From NCBI GenBank assembly GCA_016710685.1, contig JADJVC010000006.1:372001-436000 (forward strand): DNA of 64,000 bases. Direction: 5' to 3'. The notes beneath the pieces are model-generated. The model worked only from the letters and a program-made list of their open reading frames with translations. It ran no database searches and was not told the origin of the DNA. The position numbers and the translations under genes are program-made. This document shows, piece after piece, positions 8,229-17,431 of this stretch. The stretch's first letter is position 1. The number at the start of each line of letters is the position of its first letter. This DNA comes from Flavobacteriales bacterium (GTDB lineage: Bacteria > Bacteroidota > Bacteroidia > Flavobacteriales_F > PHOS-HE28).

Positions 8229-9866
8229 CTACCGTTTCCTGCCCTTAACCGCTGGCGGCGGTGTCCTCTTCACTACACCGTTCTCGTATTCCACTTTGGA
8301 AACCACCCGCCCCGATCCATCGTACATGGTCATGGTGCCGTCCAAGCGCCCGGCTTTGTAGTTCATTTCCTGCGTGATCCGGCCGCGCCGGTCGTATACC
8401 ACGCATTTGCCTTCTGGGTCGCCGTTAGCGAAGCCTTGTTCACGCTGCTTTACCCCGGCGCCATCGTAATAGATCCATGGCCCGTTGGGCGTGTCGTTGG
8501 CGTACGTGCCTTCGCTGAGCAACTGGCCTTTGTCGCTATACTCCAGCCAACGCCCACTGCGGCGGCCGTCCGCGAAAAAGCCCTCCTCCTGCACCTTACC
8601 GTTTTCGTACCAGCTTTTCCAAGAGCCGTTCTTCGTGTTGTCTTTCCATGTAGCCAAATAGTTTTCAGTCCCGTTGGGGAGCCAGCCTTGCCAAATGCCG
8701 TTCATCTGCCCTTGTTTGAAGGCCCCTTTGTCCTTCTGCTGGCCGTTCTCGAACCAGCTGTTCCATTCGCCTTCTTCTTTTCCAGCGGCGTAGTTACCTT
8801 CTTGAAGCTTTTGGCCGCTTTCGAACCAGGTGGTCCATAACCCGGACTTTTCCCCTTCCGCGAAAGTACCACGCTTCCAATTTTGCCCGGCATCGTAGTA
8901 GTACAACCATTCGCCTTCCTGCTTGCCCGCGCGGTACAGCCCCGTGGAGCTGAGCTGGCCGTTGGGGTACCAGTATTTCCATAGGCCGTCCTGCAGGTCG
9001 ACCTTGAAATTGCCCAACATGTCCCGCTTGCTTTCAGCTGTGTACCACGTCCATGTGCTGTCCTTTTTTCCTTCCTTGTAGAAGCCGGTTACGTTTTCCG
9101 CGCCATGGGTATACCACGAGGTGAAGGGGCCGTCCAACTCGCCCATCCGCCAAGTTTCCGTGCGCTCTTTCACGCCGCCCGACGTCCAGTAATCCCAAAC
9201 ACCATGTTGCCCGCCGCCGAGCCATTGCCCCTTCGATTTCAAATTGCCAGCCGGCCAATAAGCGCGTTGTTCACCGCTGCGAACGCCGAGGTGGTAGCTG
9301 CTCACCTCCGCCGTATCCCCGCCCGGGTAGTAGGTACGGATCACGCCTTCGCCGTTCACCAAAGTCTGCACGCTGTCGCGGTCCCAGGCATCAATGCTTA
9401 GGCACACGTCCTTGTCGCATTGCTCGGTGAGCATTTTCCGCCCGTCGGGATAGTAGTAGTTCCAAGGGCCGCGCTTCGCGTCGCCCACGTAGTTGCCCGC
9501 TTCCATCAGTTGCCCCGTGCGGTAAAAGCTCTGCATGGTGCTGTCCTGCTTGCCCTGTTTGATCCAGCCGTCGTGCTGCACTTTCCCGTTGTCGTAATAG
9601 ATCACCACATGCCCGTCCCGTTGGCCACTTTTGAAATCGCTCTTCTCCGTGATGCGCCCTTGCGTGTCCCAGAATTTCCATTCGCCCCACTCACGGCCAT
9701 TCACGAAAAGGCCCTCGCTCTTCTTCATCGTTTTCAGGCTGTCCCAATGGTCCACGTAGGGCAACACGGTCTGCGCTGCGGCAGGTGCAAGTGCAAAGAA
9801 GCCCAAAACCAAAGCACAGGCTTGAATGACGTGACTTGAAGGAAGATTGAAAACGCGAAAGCTCAT
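8229..9866 (-). CDS. Exported MORN-repeat / YwqK-like protein
   Basis: 545 residues with an N-terminal signal peptide ending APAAAQ. Most of the protein is about twenty repeats of roughly 20-24 residues of the type NGxxxxxGxYxxGKxxGxWxxW (for example YANDTPNGPWIYYDGAG). This is the MORN-related pattern that databases call 'toxin-antitoxin system YwqK family antitoxin'. In Bacteroidota such proteins are long and exported, and the antitoxin name should not be taken literally: no partner toxin is next to it. The repeats form an elongated beta surface. A basic tail KGRKR ends the protein. Role unknown, perhaps surface or periplasmic binding. Confidence 0.85.
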   Translation of the reverse strand: MSFRVFNLPSSHVIQACALVLGFFALAPAAAQTVLPYVDHWDSLKTMKKSEGLFVNGREWGEWKFWDTQGRITEKSDFKSGQRDGHVVIYYDNGKVQHDGWIKQGKQDSTMQSFYRTGQLMEAGNYVGDAKRGPWNYYYPDGRKMLTEQCDKDVCLSIDAWDRDSVQTLVNGEGVIRTYYPGGDTAEVSSYHLGVRSGEQRAYWPAGNLKSKGQWLGGGQHGVWDYWTSGGVKERTETWRMGELDGPFTSWYTHGAENVTGFYKEGKKDSTWTWYTAESKRDMLGNFKVDLQDGLWKYWYPNGQLSSTGLYRAGKQEGEWLYYYDAGQNWKRGTFAEGEKSGLWTTWFESGQKLQEGNYAAGKEEGEWNSWFENGQQKDKGAFKQGQMNGIWQGWLPNGTENYLATWKDNTKNGSWKSWYENGKVQEEGFFADGRRSGRWLEYSDKGQLLSEGTYANDTPNGPWIYYDGAGVKQREQGFANGDPEGKCVVYDRRGRITQEMNYKAGRLDGTMTMYDGSGRVVSKVEYENGVVKRTPPPAVKGRKR

Positions 9867-10019
9867 GCGGTAAAAATAGCGGCGCGGATCGAGCGCTCAA
9901 ACCCAACAACGCGGATCCATCAACCATGGTGTGCGCCGTCCAATTAACAGGGCAATCCCCACGGCGTGGCCGCCGATCCCTTTTGTGGCTGCCGTTGCGG
10001 TAAACCCCCAGCCTCCCCG

Positions 10020-11972
10020 ATGCCGCTACGCCCAGCCGTTTCAAAAACCACCCGTGTTGCCATGTTGCTCTGCGTTCTCGTGGTGCTGTTAGCCGCTTGG
10101 ACCACTGCCACCACGCCAGTAAAGGGTCCACACAGCCCACTGGAACTGGCGCTAATGCGCGGGCAGATCGAAGGATTGGACGTGCAGTTCGGTACCTACT
10201 TCGTTACAGCGGGCAGGTGCGCGGGTTGCCACGGCCACGATTCCACCGGTTACGCCATGGTGACCCCGGAAGGCGTGGATGTCAACGTGGCCGACGATTG
10301 GCGCAGCAGCATGATGGGAAACAGCGGACGCGACCCGTTCTTCGAAGCGAAGATCGAGCACGAAGGATTGGTGAACCCGGCACACAAGGACGAGATAGAA
10401 CATGCTTGCCTCAAATGCCATGCGCCCTTGGCCGTATATGAGCAGCAAATGCTCGGCAACCCGCCGTTCACCATGGCGAACTACGATACCAGCGTGTTCG
10501 CGCACGACGGTGTTTCATGCCTCGCTTGCCATGCGCAAAACCCCGATTCCGCAGGGCGTTTCTTCTCCGGTGAACTCCACTTCGACAGCGCGCGTGTTTG
10601 GGGGCCGTACACCCAAGCACAGATCAATCCCTCGATCATGGAGTTCTTCGTGGGCTTCACCCCGGACCAAGGCGCCCATATCCTGGATGGCCGCGTGTGC
10701 GCCGGTTGCCACACGTTGATCACCGAGACTACTGATCTCGATGGCAATTTCACCGGTGGTGAATTCACCGAACAAGCTACATGGCAGGAGTACAAAAACT
10801 CGGTGTTCTACGGCACGGAACAGAACTGCCGTAGTTGCCACTTGCCGCGGATCCAGGATTCCGTTGTGCTGGCGTCCGGCTATATTTTCCTCACCGGCCA
10901 ATCGCCCTTCGGAAAGCACCACCTCGCTGGCGGCAACACGTTCATGCTGAAACTGCTGAAGGAGCACGCAACAGCCTTGGGCATTCCCGCCACGGACATC
11001 CAGTTCGACAGCACCATTGCGCGCAGCCAGGCCCAGTTGCAACGTGCTGTGGAGTTGCTTTCTACGGTGCAGGAAAGAACTGCGGATTCCCTTTTCGTGG
11101 ACGTGTCATTGACCAATCGTATCGGTCACAAATTCCCCAGCGGATACCCGAGTAGACGGGCATTTGTGCAAGTAGTCGCGCTGAAAGAGAACGGAGACAC
11201 GCTCTTCCAAAGTGGGCGCTGGGACAGCACCTATGAACTTTACGGCCACGATGCTGGCTACGAACCGCACCACAACGTTATCACGCAAGGTGACCAAGTG
11301 CAGATCTACGAAATGGTTATGGGCGACGTGAACGGAAACGTCACTACTACGTTGCACCGCGCGTCATTCCCGCTAAAGGACAACCGCCTTGTGCCCGTTG
11401 GCTTCAGCACATCACACCCCAGCTACGACACCACATTGATCGCCGGACTGGCCCTTAACGACCCCGATTTCAACCACGATGCGGACGGTGTGGAAGGCAA
11501 CGGCGCCGACATCGTTCACTACCACATCGCCACCAACGGCTATGCAGGGCCGTTACACGTGAAGGCCAAGGTGTATTACCAGCCAGTGCCTCCGCTGTGG
11601 AACCAGGAAATGTTCAGTTTTCACGGACCGCGCATTGACAGCTTCCGCACGAAATATGAAAATGCCGATGGCACCCCTGAGCTTGTGGCCGCGGATTCAC
11701 TGATGGACATTGGGCTGGGCATGAACACGGTACAACAAACCGTGCCGCAGGTCTTCCCGAACCCGACCCGGGATGGCGTTGTGGTGATCGCAATTCCGGA
11801 AGCATCCAAGATCACGGCATTTGATGCCTCCGGCAAACGTGCGCCATTGCGGACCACGCGAAATGCGCAAGGCTGGCGGTGTGTGCTTCCGGAAGAAGCC
11901 GGCGTTTATTATTTGGTGCTAACGACGCCACGCGGTGACCGCTTGGTGCGTGTGGTACGAACAGAGCCATGA
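10020..11972 (+). CDS. Multihaem c-type cytochrome with T9SS sorting tail
   Basis: 650 residues. After an N-terminal signal/anchor helix (MLLCVLVVLLAAW) there are five CxxCH haem sites: CAGCH, CLKCH, CLACH, CAGCH and CRSCH, all in the first half, followed by a beta-rich half. The C-terminal 75 residues look like a T9SS type A sorting domain, with VFPNPTRDGVVV and a GVYYLVL strand. This resembles cytochrome c554-like multihaem families, and would put a redox protein at the cell surface. The frame is open from a GTG at 9966, but ATG 10020 lies just before the signal helix. The stop overlaps the start of the MOSC gene by four bases (ATGA), so the two are translationally coupled. Confidence 0.85.
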   Translation: MPLRPAVSKTTRVAMLLCVLVVLLAAWTTATTPVKGPHSPLELALMRGQIEGLDVQFGTYFVTAGRCAGCHGHDSTGYAMVTPEGVDVNVADDWRSSMMGNSGRDPFFEAKIEHEGLVNPAHKDEIEHACLKCHAPLAVYEQQMLGNPPFTMANYDTSVFAHDGVSCLACHAQNPDSAGRFFSGELHFDSARVWGPYTQAQINPSIMEFFVGFTPDQGAHILDGRVCAGCHTLITETTDLDGNFTGGEFTEQATWQEYKNSVFYGTEQNCRSCHLPRIQDSVVLASGYIFLTGQSPFGKHHLAGGNTFMLKLLKEHATALGIPATDIQFDSTIARSQAQLQRAVELLSTVQERTADSLFVDVSLTNRIGHKFPSGYPSRRAFVQVVALKENGDTLFQSGRWDSTYELYGHDAGYEPHHNVITQGDQVQIYEMVMGDVNGNVTTTLHRASFPLKDNRLVPVGFSTSHPSYDTTLIAGLALNDPDFNHDADGVEGNGADIVHYHIATNGYAGPLHVKAKVYYQPVPPLWNQEMFSFHGPRIDSFRTKYENADGTPELVAADSLMDIGLGMNTVQQTVPQVFPNPTRDGVVVIAIPEASKITAFDASGKRAPLRTTRNAQGWRCVLPEEAGVYYLVLTTPRGDRLVRVVRTEP

Positions 11973-12934
11973 TGCCGACCACAATCGCATCAATCCATGT
12001 CTACCCGGTAAAGTCCCTCGGCGGCTTTGCCGTTCCGCAGGTGCTCTTAACCGACCGCGGTCTGGAACACGACCGACGCTGGATGCTGATCGATCCGGAC
12101 GGACGTTTCGTTTCGCAACGCGAATGCCCGGCCATGGCGTGCCTGCATTGCGCCCCGCAAGAAAACGGTTTCCGAGTTGCGGATATTCGGAACGGGAACA
12201 AGATGGATCTGCCATGGTCACTTCGCGAAGGCGAGCAAGTACAAGCCAAGGTTTGGAACGATGGAGTGGAACTTTTGCTTGGCGGAGAAGCCATGCATAA
12301 ATGGTTCAGTGATGCGCTGCAACGCCCGGTGCGACTGGCCTTTATGCCCGACAGCACACGGCGCACCACGGACCCGGTTTACGCTGATGTCCCCGTGGCG
12401 CTCAGTGACGGTTATCCCTCTCTGTTCATTTCGCAAGCTTCATTGGACGAACTCAACGCACGGCTGGAAACACCGGTGCCGATGGACCGCTTTCGCCCCA
12501 ACTTTGTAATTGCAGGCGGTAAACCGTTCCAAGAGGATGATTGGAAAACCATCACCGTCGGCGCAGCGCAATTCAACATCGTAAAGCCCTGCGCACGTTG
12601 CGTCATCATCACTACGGATCAACAAACAGGCGCGCGCTCAACTGAGCCTACGCGCACTTTGGCGAGCTATCGCACCGTAGGCGGTAAAGTGCGTTTCGGT
12701 ATGAACGCAACTTTTGATGAAGGAGGAGTAGCAGTGCGGGTCGGGGACGCGGTGTTCGCTGATAACGCCGACCGCTACGGACCATGTGGTAAAAAAAAAA
12801 AGGGGCGTGGGCGGGCCGGGGGGGGCCCCCCGGGGGGCCCCGGGGGGCCCCCGGGGCCCCCTTGCCCCCGCCCCCCCCCCCCCCCCTCTTTGCTTTGTGC
12901 TGGCTTTCGTGCTGCGTCCTGTAGAAAAACTTGA
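11969..12934 (+). CDS. MOSC domain protein (YcbX-like), C-terminal tail distorted
   Basis: The first 270 residues match the two-part MOSC layout: a MOSC N-terminal beta-barrel (IASIHVYPVKSLGG, then DRRWMLIDPDGRFVSQRE) and the MOSC core with KPCARCVIITTDQQTG carrying the conserved Cys. MOSC proteins move sulfur or bind molybdenum cofactor. The protein should end soon after VRVGDAVFA, about residue 260; instead the frame runs on through an A11 run and an 85-base G/C block (12791-12886), giving an implausible Gly/Pro-rich tail, and stops at 12934. The true 3' end is therefore uncertain. It overlaps the cytochrome stop and abuts the transporter start. Confidence 0.82.
   Translation: MMPTTIASIHVYPVKSLGGFAVPQVLLTDRGLEHDRRWMLIDPDGRFVSQRECPAMACLHCAPQENGFRVADIRNGNKMDLPWSLREGEQVQAKVWNDGVELLLGGEAMHKWFSDALQRPVRLAFMPDSTRRTTDPVYADVPVALSDGYPSLFISQASLDELNARLETPVPMDRFRPNFVIAGGKPFQEDDWKTITVGAAQFNIVKPCARCVIITTDQQTGARSTEPTRTLASYRTVGGKVRFGMNATFDEGGVAVRVGDAVFADNADRYGPCGKKKKGRGRAGGGPPGGPGGPPGPPCPRPPPPPSLLCAGFRAASCRKT
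12791..12886. other. Homopolymer and G/C-only block, probable assembly artefact
   Basis: An 11-base A run is followed by 85 bases almost solely of G and C, made of alternating runs of four to seven G and C and ending in a run of 16 C. Nothing else in the window resembles it. It lies inside the tail of the MOSC frame. Confidence 0.75.
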
Positions 12935-13723
12935 ATGATCTACGCCATCCTCGGTGATAAGGCAACCCGCCTCTACATCATTCTCGGGTCATTTTTCGTG
13001 GCAAGTGCCATCGTCGCGGAAATGATCGGCGTGAAGCTGTTCCAATTGGAAACCGCACTCGGCATGGACAAGGCGGATTTCACCTTGTTGGGCCAGCAGC
13101 ATTTGTCGTTCGTGCTCAGTGTGGGCGTGCTACCGTGGCCCATCATCTTCATAATGACCGATGTGATCAACGATTATTTCGGTGTGCGCGGCGTCCGTTT
13201 CCTCACACTCATTACCGCCGCTCTGATCGCGTTTACATTCGTCCTGATGTGGTTCGCCATCCACATGCCGCCTGACCTGGGCTGGTGGATGGGCAGCAGT
13301 GCGGGACAGGGGGTACCGGACATGCAAGCGGCCTTCAAAAGCATCTTCGGGCAGGGCAACAACATCATCATCGGCTCACTTGCCGCCTTCATCATCGGGC
13401 AGCTGGTGGATGCGCGCACGTTCAGGCACCTTAAGCGCATCACGGGCGACAAACGCATCTGGCTGCGCGCCACGGGCAGCACGCTCATCAGCCAGCTCAT
13501 CGATAGTGTGGTGGTGACCTATGTAGCATTCTGGCTTTTCAAAGGCATGCCCTTCGCACAATGCACGGCGCTCGTCATCACAGCCTATTGCTACAAATTC
13601 ATCGTAGCATTGTTGTCCACGCCAGTGATCTATCTCGTGCATGCCGCCGTGGAACGCTACCTGGGCAAGGAACGTGCGCACGCCATGCGTGCAGCTGCGA
13701 TGGTACTGAAGGCTGATCAGTGA
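12935..13723 (+). CDS. yhhQ: Queuosine precursor transporter (YhhQ/VUT family)
   Basis: 262 residues, six or so membrane segments, with the family features IIFIMTDVINDYFGVR near residue 70 and a C-terminal half containing TGSTLISQLIDSVVVT near 178. Family knowledge: YhhQ takes up preQ0/preQ1 for queuosine tRNA modification. The window also carries queG (53596), the last step of queuosine synthesis, so the pathway is used in this organism. The start ATG directly follows the MOSC stop; the start context is unaffected by the G/C block upstream. Confidence 0.93.
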   Translation: MIYAILGDKATRLYIILGSFFVASAIVAEMIGVKLFQLETALGMDKADFTLLGQQHLSFVLSVGVLPWPIIFIMTDVINDYFGVRGVRFLTLITAALIAFTFVLMWFAIHMPPDLGWWMGSSAGQGVPDMQAAFKSIFGQGNNIIIGSLAAFIIGQLVDARTFRHLKRITGDKRIWLRATGSTLISQLIDSVVVTYVAFWLFKGMPFAQCTALVITAYCYKFIVALLSTPVIYLVHAAVERYLGKERAHAMRAAAMVLKADQ

Positions 13724-13946
13724 TCTTCTTAGTTGTCAGGTTCCCCCGCCAAAGCACCCTGACGACGGCGGGTTGTCAGTTGTCAGGCCAACACCGTCGA
13801 AGCGCTTTGGCGAAGGAGTGCGTTGCATTGATAGGCGTTTGTCCACCAGTAAACCTTCTTAGCGCTCATAGCGTCTTTGCGGTGAATCCGCATTACGTTG
13901 CGTAACCGTTGCGCTCGTTGCGCCGTTGCGGTTCAACATCAGAGAA
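13724..13946. repeat. Intergenic region with interspersed repeat words
   Basis: Contains GTTGTCAG words at 13731-13785, a dyad around CCCGCC/GGCGGG at 13744-13770 and a GTTGCG-type cluster at 13888-13935. Similar words occur at 4585, 62985 and 63045. No gene seen. Confidence 0.4.
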
Positions 13947-14105
13947 ATGCCCAAAAAACGCATCACCAAGAAGCAGCTCCTGCAGATCGAGCAGGCAGCC
14001 GTGCGTGAAGAGCGCAAGGAACAAGGCGCGCTGGACGGGCGTTTTCGCGAGAAGGTGGAGAAGAGCAAGAAGTCCTATTCACGTAAGACGAAGCATAAGA
14101 AGTAG
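13947..14105 (+). CDS. Small basic protein, 52 aa
   Basis: 52 residues, very rich in Lys and Arg, starting MPKKRITKKQLLQIEQ and ending SRKTKHKK. It has the look of a short cytosolic nucleic-acid-associated protein, such as small ribosome- or RNA-binding proteins, but I do not recognise the family. It was below the size limit of long-ORF searches. ATG 13947 is the only plausible start and the reading frame ends in TAG at 14103-14105. Confidence 0.55.
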   Translation: MPKKRITKKQLLQIEQAAVREERKEQGALDGRFREKVEKSKKSYSRKTKHKK

Positions 14106-14166
14106 GCGCCCTAGCCTGTCTCAGCCTTGTGTTCCGAAAGTGTGTCCGGCCTCTTTAACCGGCTGC

Positions 14167-15102
14167 TCAACCCCGTTCGCCATTCACGGCCTGCAGCATC
14201 ATCGGTATGCTGGAATGCACTGTAACCCGCCTTGGAAGGCCCAATGGGTCGATCCCCGTTAAAACCGGACCGCATAGGTGGATGCGGATCTCCGGCTCCT
14301 TGAGCTGGATATCGAGTGCCGTCAAGTATTTACCGACATGGTCCGCTTGAGGAAAGACAGTGAGGATGGAACAAACGTCCAATTCCCCCGGCCATTGACG
14401 CACCAAGTCGGCTATGTCCTCGATCGGAACACTGCCACCGAGGTAGATCGTTCGCCTTCCTTCCCTGCGCAAGCGGTATTGAAGGTAAAGCAGGCCAAGC
14501 TCATGGATCTCATTCTCCGGCAAATAGAGCACCACCATGGGCCGAGCAGCATCGCCTCCCAACGGAAGTGCATCGATTGCGCTCACGAGCTTCTGCCTCA
14601 CCAAGTTGCTTGAAAAGTGTTCCTGGGCGGCGCAGATCGAGGAGGATTGCCACAACAGGCCGATCATGTTCAGCACGGGCAGGTAGAGATTCTCCACCAA
14701 GGCTTCGAAGCCATGGTCGATCCGGTAGATCCGTGAAGTGCGCTCGAACAGCTCTTCATCGTAGCCCACTGTGGCCATTTTCAATGCGTTCAGGGCCTCA
14801 TCCTTGCCCAATTGGTCGCTGATACCGGTCTTGATCTTCTCCCGACGCTGCTCTTCCGTCAGCGCTGCGACCTGTGAGATGGACATGCCTCTCTTCAACA
14901 AGAGCGATGTGTTGAGGACCGTGCGTAATTCGTCCATTCCGTAGGACCGGATGTTCGTATCGCTCCGCGAAGGTTTCAGCAGCCCGTAACGCCGCTCCCA
15001 AGCCCGTATAGTATGGGCTTTGATCCCGGAGAAGAGTTCCAGGTCCTTGATGCTGAACCGGTCTTGGATCGGGCTTTTGGGTCTGGTCGCTTTCGACTTC
15101 AT
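14167..15102 (-). CDS. MerR-type regulator with B12-binding domain (CarH/LitR-like)
   Basis: 311 residues. The N-terminal MerR helix-turn-helix is at about 17-85 (FSIKDLELFSGIKAHTIRAW, then ERRYGLLKPSR). The C-terminal region has the B12-binding fold, with a LPENEIHELGLLYLQ helix that keeps the His of the cobalamin-binding DxHxxG position. CarH/LitR proteins bind adenosylcobalamin and respond to light, mostly controlling carotenoid genes. No carotenoid gene is in this window. Its start overlaps the stop of the molybdopterin oxidoreductase by four bases, so it is translated from that operon and may regulate it. Whether light-sensing residues are present cannot be judged here. Confidence 0.9.
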   Translation of the reverse strand: MKSKATRPKSPIQDRFSIKDLELFSGIKAHTIRAWERRYGLLKPSRSDTNIRSYGMDELRTVLNTSLLLKRGMSISQVAALTEEQRREKIKTGISDQLGKDEALNALKMATVGYDEELFERTSRIYRIDHGFEALVENLYLPVLNMIGLLWQSSSICAAQEHFSSNLVRQKLVSAIDALPLGGDAARPMVVLYLPENEIHELGLLYLQYRLRREGRRTIYLGGSVPIEDIADLVRQWPGELDVCSILTVFPQADHVGKYLTALDIQLKEPEIRIHLCGPVLTGIDPLGLPRRVTVHSSIPMMLQAVNGERG

Positions 15103-17414
15103 TTCGCAACGTCGCTTTCAGAACTCCGCTTCCGCAGCCGCACCACCACGCTCTTGCTGGCCGGGGTGCCGCTCTTCTCCGCTTTCAGCTCCAAGGGCAC
15201 CAGCACGTTGGCCTCCGGGAAATAGGTGGCCATGCAGCCGCGCGCGATGTCGTAAGGGATGACGAAGAAGTCCGTGGCCACGCGCTCACGGCCGTGTTCG
15301 CTCACGATGTCCACGCGGGCTTTGGAGGCCAGCCCTTCGCGCGCCATGTCGTCGGTGTGCATCAGTACCACGCGGCGCTCGCCGTGGATGCCGCGGTAGC
15401 GGTCTTCAAGACCATAGATCGTGGTGTTGAACTGGTCGTGCGTGCGGATGGTCATCATCAGGTATTCGCCATCGGCCAACTTCCATGAGGGTGCATGGTC
15501 CACCATGAAATGCGCCTTGCCGCTCGGGGTGGTGAAGTTGGCCCCATCGCGCGGGCCGTTCGGTAATACGAAGCCCTCCGGCTGGCGCACCCGCTTGTTG
15601 AAGTTATCGAAGCCGGGTATCACCGCCTGCACTTCCTCACGGATCAGGTCATAGCTCTTCGCCATGGCAGACCAGTCAAACTTGTGGGTATTGCCCAGTG
15701 TGGCCGCGGCCAATTCGCACACGATCGCCGGTTCACTGCGCAGGTCCCCGCTCGCGGGTTCGTGCGCGCCTTGCGAACGGTGTACCACGCTCATGCTGTC
15801 TTCCACGGTGACGAACTGCGGTTTGCCGTTCTGCACGTCACGTTCACTGCGGCCGAGGCAGGGCAGGATGATCGCCTCTTCGCCAGTGATCACATGGCTG
15901 CGGTTCAGCTTCGTGCTTACTTGAACGGTCAGGTCACAGTTCATCAATGCAAGTGCGGTCACTTCGCTGTCCGGTGTGGCGCTGATGAAGTTGCCGCCCA
16001 AGGCGAAGAACACCTTGCCTTGGCCGTCGCGCATGGACTCGATCGCGGCCACCACATCGGTGCCGTCCTTACGTGGTGATTTGAAGCCGTAGCGGTCGTC
16101 CAACGCATCCAGCAGCGAAGAGCTCGGCCTTTCAAAAATGCCCATCGTCCTGTCGCCCTGCACATTGCTGTGGCCGCGCACGGGACAAGCGCCCGCGCCC
16201 GGCTTCCCAAAGGCGCCGCGTAACAGAAGCAAGTTCACTACCTGGTGGATGTTGGCCACCGCGTTCACGTGCTGCGTAAGCCCCATCGCCCAGGTCACGA
16301 TGATGCGCCCGGTGCCCGCCACCAGTTCCGCCACGTGTTCCAGTTGGCTGAAGGGAACGCCACAGGTCTTGGCCATTTCCTGTACGTCGGTGTTGCGCAG
16401 GTCCGCGATGAAAGCCTCGAAGCCTTCGGTCTTTTCAGTGATGAACGCCTTATCGAATGCGGAGCCTGGCGAAGCATCTTCCCTGTCGAGCAATAGCCGC
16501 ATTACACCTTTCAGGAAGGCCACGTCCGTATTGATGCGCAAGCCCACGTGCAACGTTTGGAAATTGGTGCCGTTCTTCAGCACGCTCCCAACGCTTTGCG
16601 GGTCGATAAAGCCATGGGTGCCGGCCTCCGGCAGCGGGTTCACGCTAACGATCTTGCCGCCGTTCTCCACGCACTTGGTCAACGCGCTCAACATCCGCGG
16701 GTGGTTGGTGCCGGGATTTTGGCCCATCACCAAGATCACCTTAGCCTCGTAGATGTCGTCCAGCGAAACGGTGCCCTTGCCGATGCCGATGGTTTCGCCC
16801 AGCCCGGTGCCACTGCTTTCGTGGCACATGTTGCTGCAATCCGGCAGGTTGTTGGTGCCGAACATCCGCACGAAAAGCTGATAGAGGTAGGCTGCTTCAT
16901 TGCTGGCCCGCCCACTGGTGTAGAAGATGCCTTCGTCCGGCGAGGACAGTCTGTTGAGGTGCTGCGCGATCTTGGCATACGCATCGTCCCAGCCGATCGG
17001 TTCGTAGTGGTCGCTTCCTTTCCGCAGAATGAACGGTTCGGTGATACGCCCACTTTTGCCCAGGTCCAGATCGCTCCAAAGGCCAAGCTCCTGCACGCTG
17101 TACTGCGCGAAAAATGCCCGGTCCACGCGCTTGGTGGTGGTCTCTTCCGCTACGGCCTTCGCGCCGTTCTCGCAGTATTCGCCAAGCTTGCTGCGGTGGT
17201 GCGGGTCGGGCCATGCGCAGCTGGGGCAGTCGAAGCCGTCCTTCTGGTTCAGTTTGTTCAGGATCTTCAGGCCGTCCAGCACGCCGGTCTCTTCTCGGAT
17301 GTGGGCCAGTGACTCAATCACGGCGGGGATCCCGGCAGCGCGGTGTTTGCGATCGCTCAGCGTCAACCCGGTGTGTTTGTCCGGTGGAAGGAGGGCGATG
17401 TTGCGGGGGTTCAT
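15099..17414 (-). CDS. YdeP/FdhF-like molybdopterin oxidoreductase
   Basis: 771 residues, the size of the YdeP (Fdh-alpha-like) family. The N-terminal FDCPSCAWPDPH carries the Cys pair typical of this family, and the molybdopterin-binding regions include NNLPDCSNMCHESSG and VMGQNPGTNHPRM. The C-terminal molybdopterin dinucleotide-binding domain contains MMTIRTHDQFNTTIYG. Family knowledge: YdeP proteins resemble formate dehydrogenase alpha subunits and are linked to acid resistance; the reaction is not established. No fdhD or small subunits are adjacent. Start chosen at ATG 17412-17414; 17 residues upstream in frame are not protein-like. It lies between a YCII protein and the B12-MerR gene in one operon. 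Confidence 0.88.
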   Translation of the reverse strand: MNPRNIALLPPDKHTGLTLSDRKHRAAGIPAVIESLAHIREETGVLDGLKILNKLNQKDGFDCPSCAWPDPHHRSKLGEYCENGAKAVAEETTTKRVDRAFFAQYSVQELGLWSDLDLGKSGRITEPFILRKGSDHYEPIGWDDAYAKIAQHLNRLSSPDEGIFYTSGRASNEAAYLYQLFVRMFGTNNLPDCSNMCHESSGTGLGETIGIGKGTVSLDDIYEAKVILVMGQNPGTNHPRMLSALTKCVENGGKIVSVNPLPEAGTHGFIDPQSVGSVLKNGTNFQTLHVGLRINTDVAFLKGVMRLLLDREDASPGSAFDKAFITEKTEGFEAFIADLRNTDVQEMAKTCGVPFSQLEHVAELVAGTGRIIVTWAMGLTQHVNAVANIHQVVNLLLLRGAFGKPGAGACPVRGHSNVQGDRTMGIFERPSSSLLDALDDRYGFKSPRKDGTDVVAAIESMRDGQGKVFFALGGNFISATPDSEVTALALMNCDLTVQVSTKLNRSHVITGEEAIILPCLGRSERDVQNGKPQFVTVEDSMSVVHRSQGAHEPASGDLRSEPAIVCELAAATLGNTHKFDWSAMAKSYDLIREEVQAVIPGFDNFNKRVRQPEGFVLPNGPRDGANFTTPSGKAHFMVDHAPSWKLADGEYLMMTIRTHDQFNTTIYGLEDRYRGIHGERRVVLMHTDDMAREGLASKARVDIVSEHGRERVATDFFVIPYDIARGCMATYFPEANVLVPLELKAEKSGTPASKSVVVRLRKRSSESDVAK

Positions 17415-17431
17415 GGTCACAAAGGAATGAT

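Noticed and set aside
8229..9866. Toxin-antitoxin system
   Set aside because: The YwqK-like name suggests an antitoxin, but no toxin gene is adjacent and the protein is a large exported repeat protein.
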